NCBI RefSeq assembly: GCF_013408095.1 | Contig: NZ_JACBZF010000002.1 | Location: forward strand, 186,001 to 250,000 | From: Novosphingobium marinum | GTDB lineage: Bacteria; Pseudomonadota; Alphaproteobacteria; Sphingomonadales; Sphingomonadaceae | Direction of reading: 5' to 3' | DNA: 64,000 nucleotides | Shown here: piece by piece, positions 26,069 through 34,799 of the stretch | Position numbering within the stretch: the stretch's first letter is position 1 | Layout: each line of letters begins with the position of its first letter | Program-made: the position numbers and the translations under genes | The notes under the pieces: model-generated | What the model was told of the DNA's origin: nothing | The model's input: the letters and a program-made list of their open reading frames with translations, nothing else | Databases searched by the model: none

Positions 26069-27439
26069 CTAGCTCGACAGGTACTTGTCGAGCGTGTGGT
26101 GCAGGTGGCGGACCCGGATTTCCTGGTAGTTGCCGAGGGTCTGGCCCTTGCGGGGCGCCGCCACCATGCCCCGCCACTGCGCCGCCAGGTTATCGGTATC
26201 CTGATCGTAGACGTGTGCCAGAGTGGGATCCATTCCGGGCACTTCGGCGAAGGATTGCCCGATGCCGATCCGCACCGGTTCGACAGGTTCCAGCGCGCCT
26301 TCCCGGGGGCCGGTCGGCCGAAGGAAGAGCAGGTCGAACAGGGTTCGGTCGTGGCGATCGCCCAGCGGGCGGAAGCGGTAGACCATCGGCAGCGTGACGC
26401 CCGGGAAGAAGCAGGCGTTGGGAAACAGGAAGTACTCGATCGAATCGAGCATTTCCGATGTCGAATATCCCGAGAGGTCGACGTGCCAGGCTTCCGACAG
26501 CGATGCCTTCAGCGAGGAGGCGGCCACCGCACGAGCGGTGCTTCCTTCGGGAACCTGCGTACCCTTGGGGGCTACCAGCATGCGTTCGAGGATTTCCTGC
26601 TGCGTCTGTTCCTGCAGGTAGTGCGGGCTCGGCACGCCTTGGGTGTGGACGAAGCGCGAAACGTGATCGCCGAAGACGTCGTACTGGGCGTTGGCATCGC
26701 AGACGACGGGCAGAAAGTCGGCATGCGTTTCCACCACGTGGTAGGCTTCGAGAAAGGCCTCGATTGCCGCCTTCCAGTTGCCGGGCAGCTCCTTCTGGAT
26801 GTGCAGGGTGGTGTATCGCCGCGACAGGTCCCACCCGTCGCGCAGGTGTTCCGGCAGCGCCCCCAGATACTCCGATAGCGGCGCCGCTTCGCTGTCGAGA
26901 TTGACGAAGACGAAGCCGCCCCATCGCTCGCACCGGACCGGGCTCAGGTTGTGGCGGTCGCCGACATGGGGAAAGTCCCAGCGGCAGGGAACCGTCTCGA
27001 GCTTTCCATCGAGACCGTAGGTCCAGCCGTGATACGGACAGCGCAGCAAGGGCGCGCTCCCCATGCTCTCGGGCGGGCGAAGCTGGGTGGCGCGATGCGC
27101 GCAACTGTTGTGGAAGGCGCGGAACTCGTCAGGCCCGCTGCGGACCACGATGACCGACCACGGTCCGATGTCGTAGACGACGTAGTCGCCGACTTCGGGA
27201 GCCTGCTCCTCACGGCAGGCCCACTGCCAGGTGCGCGACCACATCCGGTCCATCTCGCGTTCGTGGAATTCGCGCGAGGTGTAGCGCTCGTAAGGGATGG
27301 GAGAATCGCCAAGGTCGAGCGGCGATTCGCGCAGGAGCTTTTCCGGCGCATTGTCCCCGTCGGCACGGATTATCTCGGCGGTGCTCGGCCCCGGGCACCG
27401 CGACTTCTCTCGACTCGCCACTGCGTCTGCTTCGGCCAT
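26069..27439 (-). CDS. Rieske non-heme iron oxygenase, alpha subunit (2)
   Basis: The product is 456 residues. Rieske ligands are C113, H115, C134 and H137. The mononuclear iron site AFLEAYHVVETH gives E231 (bridging position), H234 and H239. It shares the WQWACREE, YHGWTYGLDG, GGFVFVN and C-terminal NYQEIRVRHLHHTL segments with the alpha subunits at 34789 and 40383, so the three are close paralogues. It is a single-gene unit on the minus strand. Its leader contains one copy of the TGCACAATA element, oriented toward it, about 190 bases upstream. Confidence 0.92.
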   Translation of the reverse strand: MAEADAVASREKSRCPGPSTAEIIRADGDNAPEKLLRESPLDLGDSPIPYERYTSREFHEREMDRMWSRTWQWACREEQAPEVGDYVVYDIGPWSVIVVRSGPDEFRAFHNSCAHRATQLRPPESMGSAPLLRCPYHGWTYGLDGKLETVPCRWDFPHVGDRHNLSPVRCERWGGFVFVNLDSEAAPLSEYLGALPEHLRDGWDLSRRYTTLHIQKELPGNWKAAIEAFLEAYHVVETHADFLPVVCDANAQYDVFGDHVSRFVHTQGVPSPHYLQEQTQQEILERMLVAPKGTQVPEGSTARAVAASSLKASLSEAWHVDLSGYSTSEMLDSIEYFLFPNACFFPGVTLPMVYRFRPLGDRHDRTLFDLLFLRPTGPREGALEPVEPVRIGIGQSFAEVPGMDPTLAHVYDQDTDNLAAQWRGMVAAPRKGQTLGNYQEIRVRHLHHTLDKYLSS

Positions 27440-27774
27440 TCCTCTATCCCGTAACTGTTTCCCGCCATCTTCAGCGCGTACTGCCGGGCTGGCAAGAAAA
27501 TTCTACCGCAGGCAAGTTTTGCAAAGGCCGCCGGCACCACGGATCAGCGAAGCGCAGCCAATTCTGCTGGTCTGCCGGCCAGCCGGAATGCGAGGCTGCA
27601 AACCGCGATCCTGCCGCCAAGTTTATATTGTGCATCAGTTGAATTTAAGATAGCTTCCTCTCCATTGCCGGTGCTCTGAAGCTCTTCGCGAACGGATCGA
27701 TTGCCCGACTTTCGGCAGCCGTTGCGACGGTTTCAGGGCCCGGATGAAAAGAAGAACATACTAAGGAGAGGCAG
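27440..27774. promoter_or_regulatory. 335-base divergent intergenic region with TGCACAATA element (site A)
   Basis: No gene is recognisable here. It separates the Rieske gene (minus) from the carboxymuconolactone-decarboxylase-like gene (plus) and must contain both promoters. At 27626-27634 the plus strand reads TATTGTGCA. On the minus strand this is CAACTGATGCACAATATAA, matching elements at 36241, 38314 and 43206. The plus-strand gene has an AAGGAGAGG ribosome-binding site just before its ATG. Confidence 0.55.
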
Positions 27775-28329
27775 ATGCCGTTTCTCGCCTACCTCAAGGG
27801 TGACGGCCTTGGAGAGGTCCTGAACCGCGAGCCGGACAGGTACGCCGGCTTCATGGCCATGGGTCAGCAAATCATGATCGAGGATACCGAGCTTTCCATC
27901 GCCGAAAGGGAATTCGTCGCGGCCTACGTATCGGCCCTGAACGACTGTTCCTTCTGCTACGGCACGCACGAGAGGATCGCCGTGGCGTTCGGGGCCGACC
28001 CGGACGCGCTGGCGGACGCGATCGGCAATCCGGCTTCGGACAGGATCCCTGCAAAGATGGTTCCGGTTCTCGCTTACGCGAAAAAGCTCACCGAGCAGCC
28101 TGCGCGACTGACGCAGGAAGATGCAGATGCGGTCCTTGCCGCAGGCTGGAGCGAGCAGGGGTTGAGCGATGTCGTCGCAGTCGTCGCGTATTTCGCGATG
28201 GCGAACCGGCTTGCCGACGGACACGGGGTCGAGGGTCTTCCGCCCGAAGGAAACCAGTCGGTTGCGAACTACGTGAAGGAGCACGGCTACCCCGTGATCG
28301 AAAGGATCATGCAGCCGATCGGGAAATAG
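27775..28329 (+). CDS. carboxymuconolactone decarboxylase / AhpD-like protein
   Basis: This 184-residue alpha-helical protein has the AhpD/CMD redox motif C58-SF-C61 with H65 (NDCSFCYGTHERI). This motif identifies peroxidase-related alkylhydroperoxidase-like members rather than true decarboxylases. It could dispose of peroxides generated by uncoupled oxygenases, or act on a pathway intermediate. It is the first gene of an operon continuing with a TonB receptor, a Rieske oxygenase, a SnoaL protein, an amidohydrolase and an ABM protein. Confidence 0.85.
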   Translation: MPFLAYLKGDGLGEVLNREPDRYAGFMAMGQQIMIEDTELSIAEREFVAAYVSALNDCSFCYGTHERIAVAFGADPDALADAIGNPASDRIPAKMVPVLAYAKKLTEQPARLTQEDADAVLAAGWSEQGLSDVVAVVAYFAMANRLADGHGVEGLPPEGNQSVANYVKEHGYPVIERIMQPIGK

Positions 28330-28396
28330 AAGGACCCGCACGAAAGCGGGATGCGCAATGGGCCTCGAGAGCCCGAGCAACGAGAGAGGAGAGGGA

Positions 28397-30874
28397 ATGA
28401 TGGCAAAGGGGCAAGCCAAAGGGGCATTCTCCCGCGGGCTGGCGGTTTCGTCGACGGCAATCGTATTTTGCATGCTTGCGCCTGGCGCCATGGCGCAGGG
28501 CTCAGCGACCGGTGTCGAGGAGCCGGCTCCCGGACGCGTTGCGGGGCTCGAGGAGATCGTCGTTACGGCGCGTAAACGCGTGGAGTCCGTTCAGGACGTG
28601 CCGGTTCAGGTCACGGCCATTTCCGAAGAAACGGTAGAGCGTTACGACCTGACCTCTCTCGAGAAAGTCGCCGCGTTCACGCCGCAATTCAACATCGGTC
28701 GTGCTTCCAACGGTTCGGGCGCGCAGATCACGCTGCGCGGCATCGGCTCGCAGGCGACATCCATCGGTCTCGAACAGTCCACTGCCATCATCGTCGACGG
28801 CATCTACCACGGCCAGGGACGCGTGATTAACGAGGCGCTCTTCGATCTGGAACGCGTCGAGCTGCTCAAGGGTCCGCAAGCCCTGTTCTTCGGCAAGAAC
28901 GCGACCGCCGGCGTCATCTCGATAACGACTGCCGGGCCGACCGATACGTTCGAGGCGATGGGCCGGCTCGGGTTCGAGACGCGGTCCAGGAACGTCGTGA
29001 CCGAAGGCTTTGTATCGGGACCGATCGGAGAGAACCTGGGCGTTCGCCTCGCAGGCCGGGTCTCGCGCATGATCGGAGGCTATTTCCGCAACCGGCAGGA
29101 AGAAACGCTCTTTACGCCCATCCTCGACATCGCGACGGGGGAAGTGACGTTGCGGCCCCAGCACCCGACCCGCGGAGACCAGCCGGGGACCACCGAGACG
29201 CTCGTGCGCGGCACGCTCGAATGGGAAGCCACGGCAAACCTTACGGCGACGCTCAAGGCCAGCTACCTGCGCAGCTACGACGAGAGCAATTCGTGGAACA
29301 TGGTACCGTTCGCCTGCTCTCTCGGCGCGCCACAGCCCAACCCCGACATTCCGTGCGAGAAGAAGTTCAACGTCTACATGGTCAACGCCCCGCGCGGCGT
29401 AGAGCAGAGCCTGCCCGGAGCGAGGGAGGACGGCGCGCCCTTCAACCGCTACAAGTCGGCCTCGGTCACCGGCACGCTCGCCTACAGCGGCGAGAATTTC
29501 CTCATCACCTCGGTATCGGGTTACACCTGGAACCGGAACCAGTGGGGTCTGGGGCAGAACGTCCCCGCCGAGGCCACCTTCATTGCGGCGACCGAGAATA
29601 CCTCGTTCTGGGCATTCTCGAACGAGACGCGTTTCCAGACCGAATTTGATGGTCCGGTCAACGTGATGGTGGGCGGCTATTACCAGAAAAGCAGGCGCAA
29701 TTTCCGGCAATATGGCACCTTCGCGGGGCTTTCCGATTCAAGCCAGCCGATCGAGAGGGAGTTCGCCTCGAACCATCGCTATTCCAGAACGGACGGCGAA
29801 ACGCTGGCCGGGTTCGGGCAGGTCACATGGGAAGTCGTTCCGACGCTCGAACTGGCAGGCGGCGTGCGCTACACGCACGAGACCAAAGACAGCATCCTTT
29901 ACATGGAATACGTGAACGCGGCGCTGCGCGGGCTCTTCATCCAGTACGATCCGAATGACCCGTCGACCTTCGTCGTAGGAGACCAGACATTCGACAACTG
30001 GTCTCCGGAAGCCACAATCACCTGGAAGCCGACCGACGAAGTCACCGTCTACGGTGCCTACAAGACGGCTTACAAGTCGGGTGGGTTCTCGAACAGCGCG
30101 CTGGTCACGGCACTGACAATCCCCAGCGACATCGCGTTCGAGCCCGAGAAAGTCGAGGGGTTCGAGGGCGGCGTCAAGACGACGCTGTTCGACAGGCAGC
30201 TTCGTTTCAATGTCGGCGCATATTACTACAAGTACAAGAACCTGCAGATCGACTATTTCAACTCGGTCACCTTCCAGTTCATCACGACCAACGCGGGTTC
30301 TGCGACCACGAAGGGCGTGGAAGTGGAAGCGGAGTTCGCGCCGCGCGGGCTTCCAGGCCTGAGCGCGCGCGCGATCATCGCCTACAACAAGGCGAGGTAT
30401 CAGGACTATCTCGCCCCCTGCTATGGCGGGCAGTCGACCCAGGCAGGGTGCACCGAGACGTTCCAGGGCGGTCCGGGGCAGGACCTCAGTGGCACGCCGA
30501 CAGCGCTCGCACCCGAATGGACCGGCACGTTCGGGCTCAATTACGAGACTCCGGTCGGAGACGGCATCGTTTTTGCGGCATCGACGAACGTGAAGTACAG
30601 CGACGACTATCTCGCATCGAGCTTCGGTCACCCGCTTTCGCGCCAGTCGTCCTTCGCGACGATCGACGCGACCGCCCGACTGCAAACCTTCGACGGGCAA
30701 CTCGAATTCGCCGTGATCGGCAAGAATCTGACCAACAAGTTCTACATCTCGGGTGTGCAGGACCAGCCCAACAGCGGCAGCGGAACGGGAACACCCGCCG
30801 GCATCGCTGCCGACGAAACGGGGCTCGTCAGCCTGCCGCGCACGATCATGTTCCAGATCACGGCAAGATACTGA
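28397..30874 (+). CDS. TonB-dependent outer-membrane receptor
   Basis: The product is 825 residues from the first of two tandem ATGs, preceded by GAGAGGAGAGG; an ATG at 28358 is in frame but has a poorer context. A signal peptide ends near APGAMAQG. The TonB box region LEEIVVTARKR is followed by a plug domain (ITLRGIGSQ, VDGIYHGQG, LKGPQALFFGKNATAG), and the barrel ends in a terminal aromatic-rich strand (TIMFQITARY). It belongs to the large sphingomonad family with barrels for hydrophobic or plant-derived compounds. Its place inside the operon argues that it imports the substrate of the neighbouring Rieske pathway. Confidence 0.93.
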   Translation: MMAKGQAKGAFSRGLAVSSTAIVFCMLAPGAMAQGSATGVEEPAPGRVAGLEEIVVTARKRVESVQDVPVQVTAISEETVERYDLTSLEKVAAFTPQFNIGRASNGSGAQITLRGIGSQATSIGLEQSTAIIVDGIYHGQGRVINEALFDLERVELLKGPQALFFGKNATAGVISITTAGPTDTFEAMGRLGFETRSRNVVTEGFVSGPIGENLGVRLAGRVSRMIGGYFRNRQEETLFTPILDIATGEVTLRPQHPTRGDQPGTTETLVRGTLEWEATANLTATLKASYLRSYDESNSWNMVPFACSLGAPQPNPDIPCEKKFNVYMVNAPRGVEQSLPGAREDGAPFNRYKSASVTGTLAYSGENFLITSVSGYTWNRNQWGLGQNVPAEATFIAATENTSFWAFSNETRFQTEFDGPVNVMVGGYYQKSRRNFRQYGTFAGLSDSSQPIEREFASNHRYSRTDGETLAGFGQVTWEVVPTLELAGGVRYTHETKDSILYMEYVNAALRGLFIQYDPNDPSTFVVGDQTFDNWSPEATITWKPTDEVTVYGAYKTAYKSGGFSNSALVTALTIPSDIAFEPEKVEGFEGGVKTTLFDRQLRFNVGAYYYKYKNLQIDYFNSVTFQFITTNAGSATTKGVEVEAEFAPRGLPGLSARAIIAYNKARYQDYLAPCYGGQSTQAGCTETFQGGPGQDLSGTPTALAPEWTGTFGLNYETPVGDGIVFAASTNVKYSDDYLASSFGHPLSRQSSFATIDATARLQTFDGQLEFAVIGKNLTNKFYISGVQDQPNSGSGTGTPAGIAADETGLVSLPRTIMFQITARY

Positions 30875-30885
30875 GGACAGGGAGA

Positions 30886-32100
30886 ATGCTCGAAGGGAAG
30901 ATCGAGGCGACCAGCGAGGCGCGACACAATGAACGCCGGCGAGAGGTGGCACGCGACCACCAGCGCAGGTCTGTCCAGCTAATCGCCAGCCGCGAGACGG
31001 ATCGTTCGGCAGGGCCCATGCTGAACGATCCCTCAGTGTACACCGACGCCGTCTGGGCACGCGCCGAGCGCCAGGCGATATTCACCGAACTGCCACTGCT
31101 GGCGTGCTTCTCCGTCGATATCCCCGAACCGGGCGACAAGCTCCTTTACGAAGCGACCGGGGTCCCGATCCTGATCGTGCGTGCGAGCGACGGGCGGGTG
31201 CACGCGTTTCTCAACATGTGCACCCACCGGGCGGCGAAGCTGGTGACCGAATGCACCGGAGCGAAGCGCATGACCTGCCGATTCCATGCCTGGACCTTCG
31301 ATCTCGAGGGTAAACTGGTGGGCATGCCCGGCAAGGAAAGCTTCGCCGGCATCGAGAAGGAGGAAAGGAGCCTGCTTCGCGTCCCCGTCGCCGAGCGGGC
31401 AGGCATGATCTTCGTCAAGCCGCGTGCCGGAAAGGACGAGATCGACCTGAGCGGATTCCTCGGCAATTTCGCGCCCGAGGTCGAGCACCTGGAGTTTCAC
31501 AGGATGCGCCTCATAAAGGCCACCCGGCTGGAAATCGACGCGAACTGGAAATACGCGCTCGACACTTACGGCGAGGCCTATCACTTCAATTCGCTGCATC
31601 CGACTTCGATCGGCAGCACGCACTACAACGACATCATGTGCTACGACGATTTCGATCCGCACCACCGGATCGCCTATCCCTACAAGCATGTCGGGGACTA
31701 TATCGACGAGCCGGAAAGCAACTGGCCCCGGGAGCCTTTCAATGCGGTTCACCTGCTGTTTCCGAACGTCATCCTCAACATATGGGAGATAGAGAAGGGT
31801 ACGGCCTATTCGATCTACCGGCTCTATCCCGGTGACACGCCCGACAGGGCGTTCGCCCTGACGTCCACCTATCGCCCGGCAAGCGAACACCCCGACGATG
31901 ACGATCGCGACTGGGCCGAGCTTCACGACTACATCGAGGCCGTGGTGACGAACGAGGATTACAGCGTGTCCGCCGACGGGCAGCGCAACCTGGCCCATGC
32001 GCCGGACGATTTCCGCGTAGTCTACGGCAGCAACGAGATCGCCATCCAGAATTTCCACCGGCGGCTGCGGACGCTCGTCGAACCGAGGATGCCGGCATGA
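30886..32100 (+). CDS. Rieske non-heme iron oxygenase, alpha subunit (3)
   Basis: The product is 404 residues. Rieske ligands are C112, H114, C131 and H134, with CRFHAW in place of the usual CPYHGW. The iron site TYGEAYHFNSLH gives E230 (bridging position), H233 and H238. The N-terminal 45 residues are polar and charged and could be a poorly conserved extension. It is the most divergent of the five alpha subunits and the shortest. It follows the TonB receptor by 11 bases and overlaps the SnoaL gene in an ATGA. Confidence 0.9.
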   Translation: MLEGKIEATSEARHNERRREVARDHQRRSVQLIASRETDRSAGPMLNDPSVYTDAVWARAERQAIFTELPLLACFSVDIPEPGDKLLYEATGVPILIVRASDGRVHAFLNMCTHRAAKLVTECTGAKRMTCRFHAWTFDLEGKLVGMPGKESFAGIEKEERSLLRVPVAERAGMIFVKPRAGKDEIDLSGFLGNFAPEVEHLEFHRMRLIKATRLEIDANWKYALDTYGEAYHFNSLHPTSIGSTHYNDIMCYDDFDPHHRIAYPYKHVGDYIDEPESNWPREPFNAVHLLFPNVILNIWEIEKGTAYSIYRLYPGDTPDRAFALTSTYRPASEHPDDDDRDWAELHDYIEAVVTNEDYSVSADGQRNLAHAPDDFRVVYGSNEIAIQNFHRRLRTLVEPRMPA

Positions 32101-32654
32101 CAGACATGCTGGAAAGGCTCGCCGCCGAGTCCGGGATCAACCGGGTCATCAACCTCTATTGCCATGCCCTGGACCGGCGGCGCTGGAGCCTTCTCGAAGA
32201 AGTCTTCCACGACGATGCACGCTACGGCTTCGGGGACATTGCCGGAAGCTGGCAGGATTTCGCCGCCGCAGCCCGCTCGATCATCGAGCCTCTCGGCCCG
32301 ACGCACCACATGGTCGCGAACGTGCTCATCAACCTCGACGGCGAGACCGCCCACGTCGAGACCTATCTCAACGGATACCACGTGATCCCGGCCGACTATC
32401 CCGAGGGTCTCAATACCAACGGACTGTTCTACGACCGTCCGGGCGAGCGCTACGTCTCTATCGTCGGAGGCCGCTACGTGGATCGTTTCGAGAAGCGCGG
32501 CGGGACATGGAAGATCGCGCAGCGCGCCGGCATCTACGACTGGATACAGGTGCTGGACTACACCGACGGCGGCCTGTCGAAGAGCCCGGACGCCGCGTTG
32601 GGCAACTGGGGATCGCTGGACGCCTCGCTGCCGGTCGTGGCCGACCTTGCCTGA
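32097..32654 (+). CDS. SnoaL/NTF2-like protein
   Basis: This 185-residue protein starts in an ATGA overlap with the Rieske gene. It has the common pattern RLAAESGINRVINLYCHALDRRRW and, near the C-terminus, IVGGRYVDRFEKRGGTWKIAQR. It is the third case in this cluster of a SnoaL gene translationally coupled or directly adjacent to a Rieske alpha gene. Catalytic function is unassigned. Confidence 0.8.
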   Translation: MTDMLERLAAESGINRVINLYCHALDRRRWSLLEEVFHDDARYGFGDIAGSWQDFAAAARSIIEPLGPTHHMVANVLINLDGETAHVETYLNGYHVIPADYPEGLNTNGLFYDRPGERYVSIVGGRYVDRFEKRGGTWKIAQRAGIYDWIQVLDYTDGGLSKSPDAALGNWGSLDASLPVVADLA

Positions 32655-32670
32655 TCCGGAAGGGCCGTCG

Positions 32671-33552
32671 ATGGAGATTGTAGACAGCCAGATACACTTC
32701 GGTCCGGGCGGCATCGACGAGACGCTTTCGGCCATGGATGCGCTCGGCATTTCCGCGGTGCTTGCGGACGAGTTCTGGGGGCTCGAAACCTGGGGGCCCG
32801 GCTACCGGCTTCCCGGCGGGGCGTACCGGGTAACCGCTCCCACGGCGGAACTGGCGAACTGGCTCTATCCCGATCGCTTTTCCTATGTCCTGCGTGTCGA
32901 CAGGCTCGATCCCGAAGTGCTGTCGATCGTACGGATGGCGCGCGATGCGCCGGGCCTTCGCGCGATCCGCATGCTGCCCGGCCTGACCGCCGAGGAACTC
33001 GGCGCTTTCGAAAGCGGCGGCTACGACCCGATTTTCGCCGAGGCCGAACGGCTCGGCCTGCCCTGCTTCATATTCATCCCCGGGCAGGCAAGGCTAGTGG
33101 GTCCCTACCTTGAGCGGTTTCCGCAACTCCGACTCGTCGTCGATCACTGCGGTATGCCGATGGAGGAGGGGATCAGTTTCCTCGATGCGCAAACTCCTGA
33201 TGAAGCCGACGCAGCGGACGGGCCGGATCTTTCCTGCTTCGAGGATGTGCTGAACCTCGCCCGCTGGCCGAACGTGGCGCTCAAGTGGAGCCATGGCCCC
33301 GGCATGTTCAGGGTGCGCGACTATCCCTTCGATGCGCTCTGGCCGCATCTGCGGCGCGCTATCGAAGCGTTCGGCGCGGATCGCATCATGTGGGCGAGCG
33401 ACAACGGCGGGAACCAGACCGGCGAAAGCTGGGCGGAAATGCTCTTCTGCCTTCTCGACTGTCCCGACTTTACCGACGAGGAAAAGGCGTGGCTGCTGGG
33501 AGGGACCGTGCGCAAGGTCCTGAACTGGCCCGGTGCGGCGGAGGGGGCGTGA
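32671..33552 (+). CDS. amidohydrolase-family (TIM-barrel) protein
   Basis: The product is 293 residues from the ATG at 32671, which has a GGAAGGG ribosome-binding site; an upstream TTG at 32647 is less likely. It resembles Amidohydrolase_2 proteins (hydrolases and decarboxylases). The N-terminal strand reads VDSQIHFG, where the first His of the usual HxH is Gln, as in a known subset. Later candidates are His in VVDHCGMP and Asp in IMWASDNGG. Such enzymes cleave lactones or C-C bonds, or decarboxylate aromatic acids. It is followed by the ABM gene with a TGATG overlap. Confidence 0.82.
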   Translation: MEIVDSQIHFGPGGIDETLSAMDALGISAVLADEFWGLETWGPGYRLPGGAYRVTAPTAELANWLYPDRFSYVLRVDRLDPEVLSIVRMARDAPGLRAIRMLPGLTAEELGAFESGGYDPIFAEAERLGLPCFIFIPGQARLVGPYLERFPQLRLVVDHCGMPMEEGISFLDAQTPDEADAADGPDLSCFEDVLNLARWPNVALKWSHGPGMFRVRDYPFDALWPHLRRAIEAFGADRIMWASDNGGNQTGESWAEMLFCLLDCPDFTDEEKAWLLGGTVRKVLNWPGAAEGA

Positions 33553-33902
33553 TGCTCATCGTCGCGGGGACCATTGCAACCGATCCCGACCTCGTCGACG
33601 ACCTGCTGGCCGACCTTTGCGCCGGCATCGCCTCAAGCCTCGCCGAAGAAGGGTGCGAGGCCTATCATTTCGCGATGGAAGACCGCGCCGCCGGGCACGT
33701 CCTCACCTTCCAGGCCTGGCGCGACGAGCGGGCGCTGGCGCTGCATCTGGCACGTCCGGAACTGGGGCAACTCGTTGCCAGATGGCAGGACCGGTTCGAC
33801 GTCCGGACAAGGATCTACGAAGGAGACGCCGTGCGCCCTGTCGGTGAGTGGCGCGACCCTTCGAACCGGCGCCTCGTCGAGTACAGCCGGAAATCGGACT
33901 AG
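33552..33902 (+). CDS. ABM-like (antibiotic biosynthesis monooxygenase fold) small protein
   Basis: This 116-residue ferredoxin-like alpha+beta protein has a pattern resembling quinol monooxygenases of the ABM family: MLIVAGTIATDPD, then CEAYHFAMEDRAAGHVLTFQAWRDERALALHLARPE. Such proteins oxidise hydroquinones without a cofactor, or act as heme- or substrate-binding dimers. It ends the operon that began at 27775 and abuts the convergent MBL-fold gene with no gap. Confidence 0.72.
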   Translation: MLIVAGTIATDPDLVDDLLADLCAGIASSLAEEGCEAYHFAMEDRAAGHVLTFQAWRDERALALHLARPELGQLVARWQDRFDVRTRIYEGDAVRPVGEWRDPSNRRLVEYSRKSD

Positions 33903-34799
33903 CTAGCGCAGGCGGTAGACCTTGCCGTCGCGATCGAGCCTGCCCGCAGTTGGCGTGGGCCAGTGCGTGCCGATCACGAGCGCGTCGTTCTCGCAGGCAT
34001 CAGCGAACCGGGCTTCGCGCGTGCGCACCGACTGTTCCGGGTCGTAGTCGCTGGTGATCGACCATTCGGGATGCGCGAGCTGGCAGGGGTGATGAACGAA
34101 ATCGCCTGTGATCAGTGCCGCCTCGCCGCGCGATTCTATCATCACGCTGACGTGACCCGCCGTGTGGCCCGGTGTCGGCACGAGCCGGACGCCCTTGCAG
34201 ATTTCGCAGTCCATCGCCACGAAATCGACAAGTCCGGCATCGACGACCGGTTCGATCGAATCTGCGAAAACCACCCGGTCGATCTGCCGCATCGCGTCGT
34301 CGCTGTCCGATCCGATGAGGTCCAGGAAGACCTCGTACTCGTGCTTCGCCATCAGGTAGCGTGCGTTCGGGAAAGTGGGCACCCAGCGATCTCCGACACG
34401 CATCGTGTTCCAGCCGACATGGTCGAGGTGGAGGTGCGTGCACAACACGACATCGAAATCCCCTGGTGCGAAGCCGGCCTGTTCCAGGATTTCCAGGAAC
34501 CGATACGACTGACGGTGCCAGATCGGGAAGAAGGAGCGATCCTTCTCGTTGCCGACGCAGGTATCGACAATGATCCGCTTGCCCGCCGCTTCGATCACGA
34601 GCGCATGGATGCTGAATTTCAGGACACCGTCCGGCGTGACGAAATCCTCTCCGAGCCATTCGATCCGGTCGAGCGCCTCGGGCGTCGCGAATGGCAGAAA
34701 GGCATCAAGCCCGCCTTCGAATGCCGATTCCTGTATGCGGGTGACGCGCACGTCCCCGATGGTCCAGTTCAGGAGCCCGGTGTGGCTGTCATCCGGCAA
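33903..34799 (-). CDS. metallo-beta-lactamase-fold hydrolase
   Basis: The product is 298 residues. The zinc motif THLHLDHVG is present, with further ligands in PTPGHTAGHVSV and ITGDFVHHP and a final His in IGTHWPTP. The substrate class (lactone, thioester or other ester) is not determined. The likely start is TTG at 34799, overlapping the upstream Rieske stop by 11 bases; an ATG inside that overlap is out of frame. Coupling to the Rieske gene suggests that it hydrolyses a lactone or ester intermediate of the same route. Confidence 0.82.
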   Translation of the reverse strand: MPDDSHTGLLNWTIGDVRVTRIQESAFEGGLDAFLPFATPEALDRIEWLGEDFVTPDGVLKFSIHALVIEAAGKRIIVDTCVGNEKDRSFFPIWHRQSYRFLEILEQAGFAPGDFDVVLCTHLHLDHVGWNTMRVGDRWVPTFPNARYLMAKHEYEVFLDLIGSDSDDAMRQIDRVVFADSIEPVVDAGLVDFVAMDCEICKGVRLVPTPGHTAGHVSVMIESRGEAALITGDFVHHPCQLAHPEWSITSDYDPEQSVRTREARFADACENDALVIGTHWPTPTAGRLDRDGKVYRLR

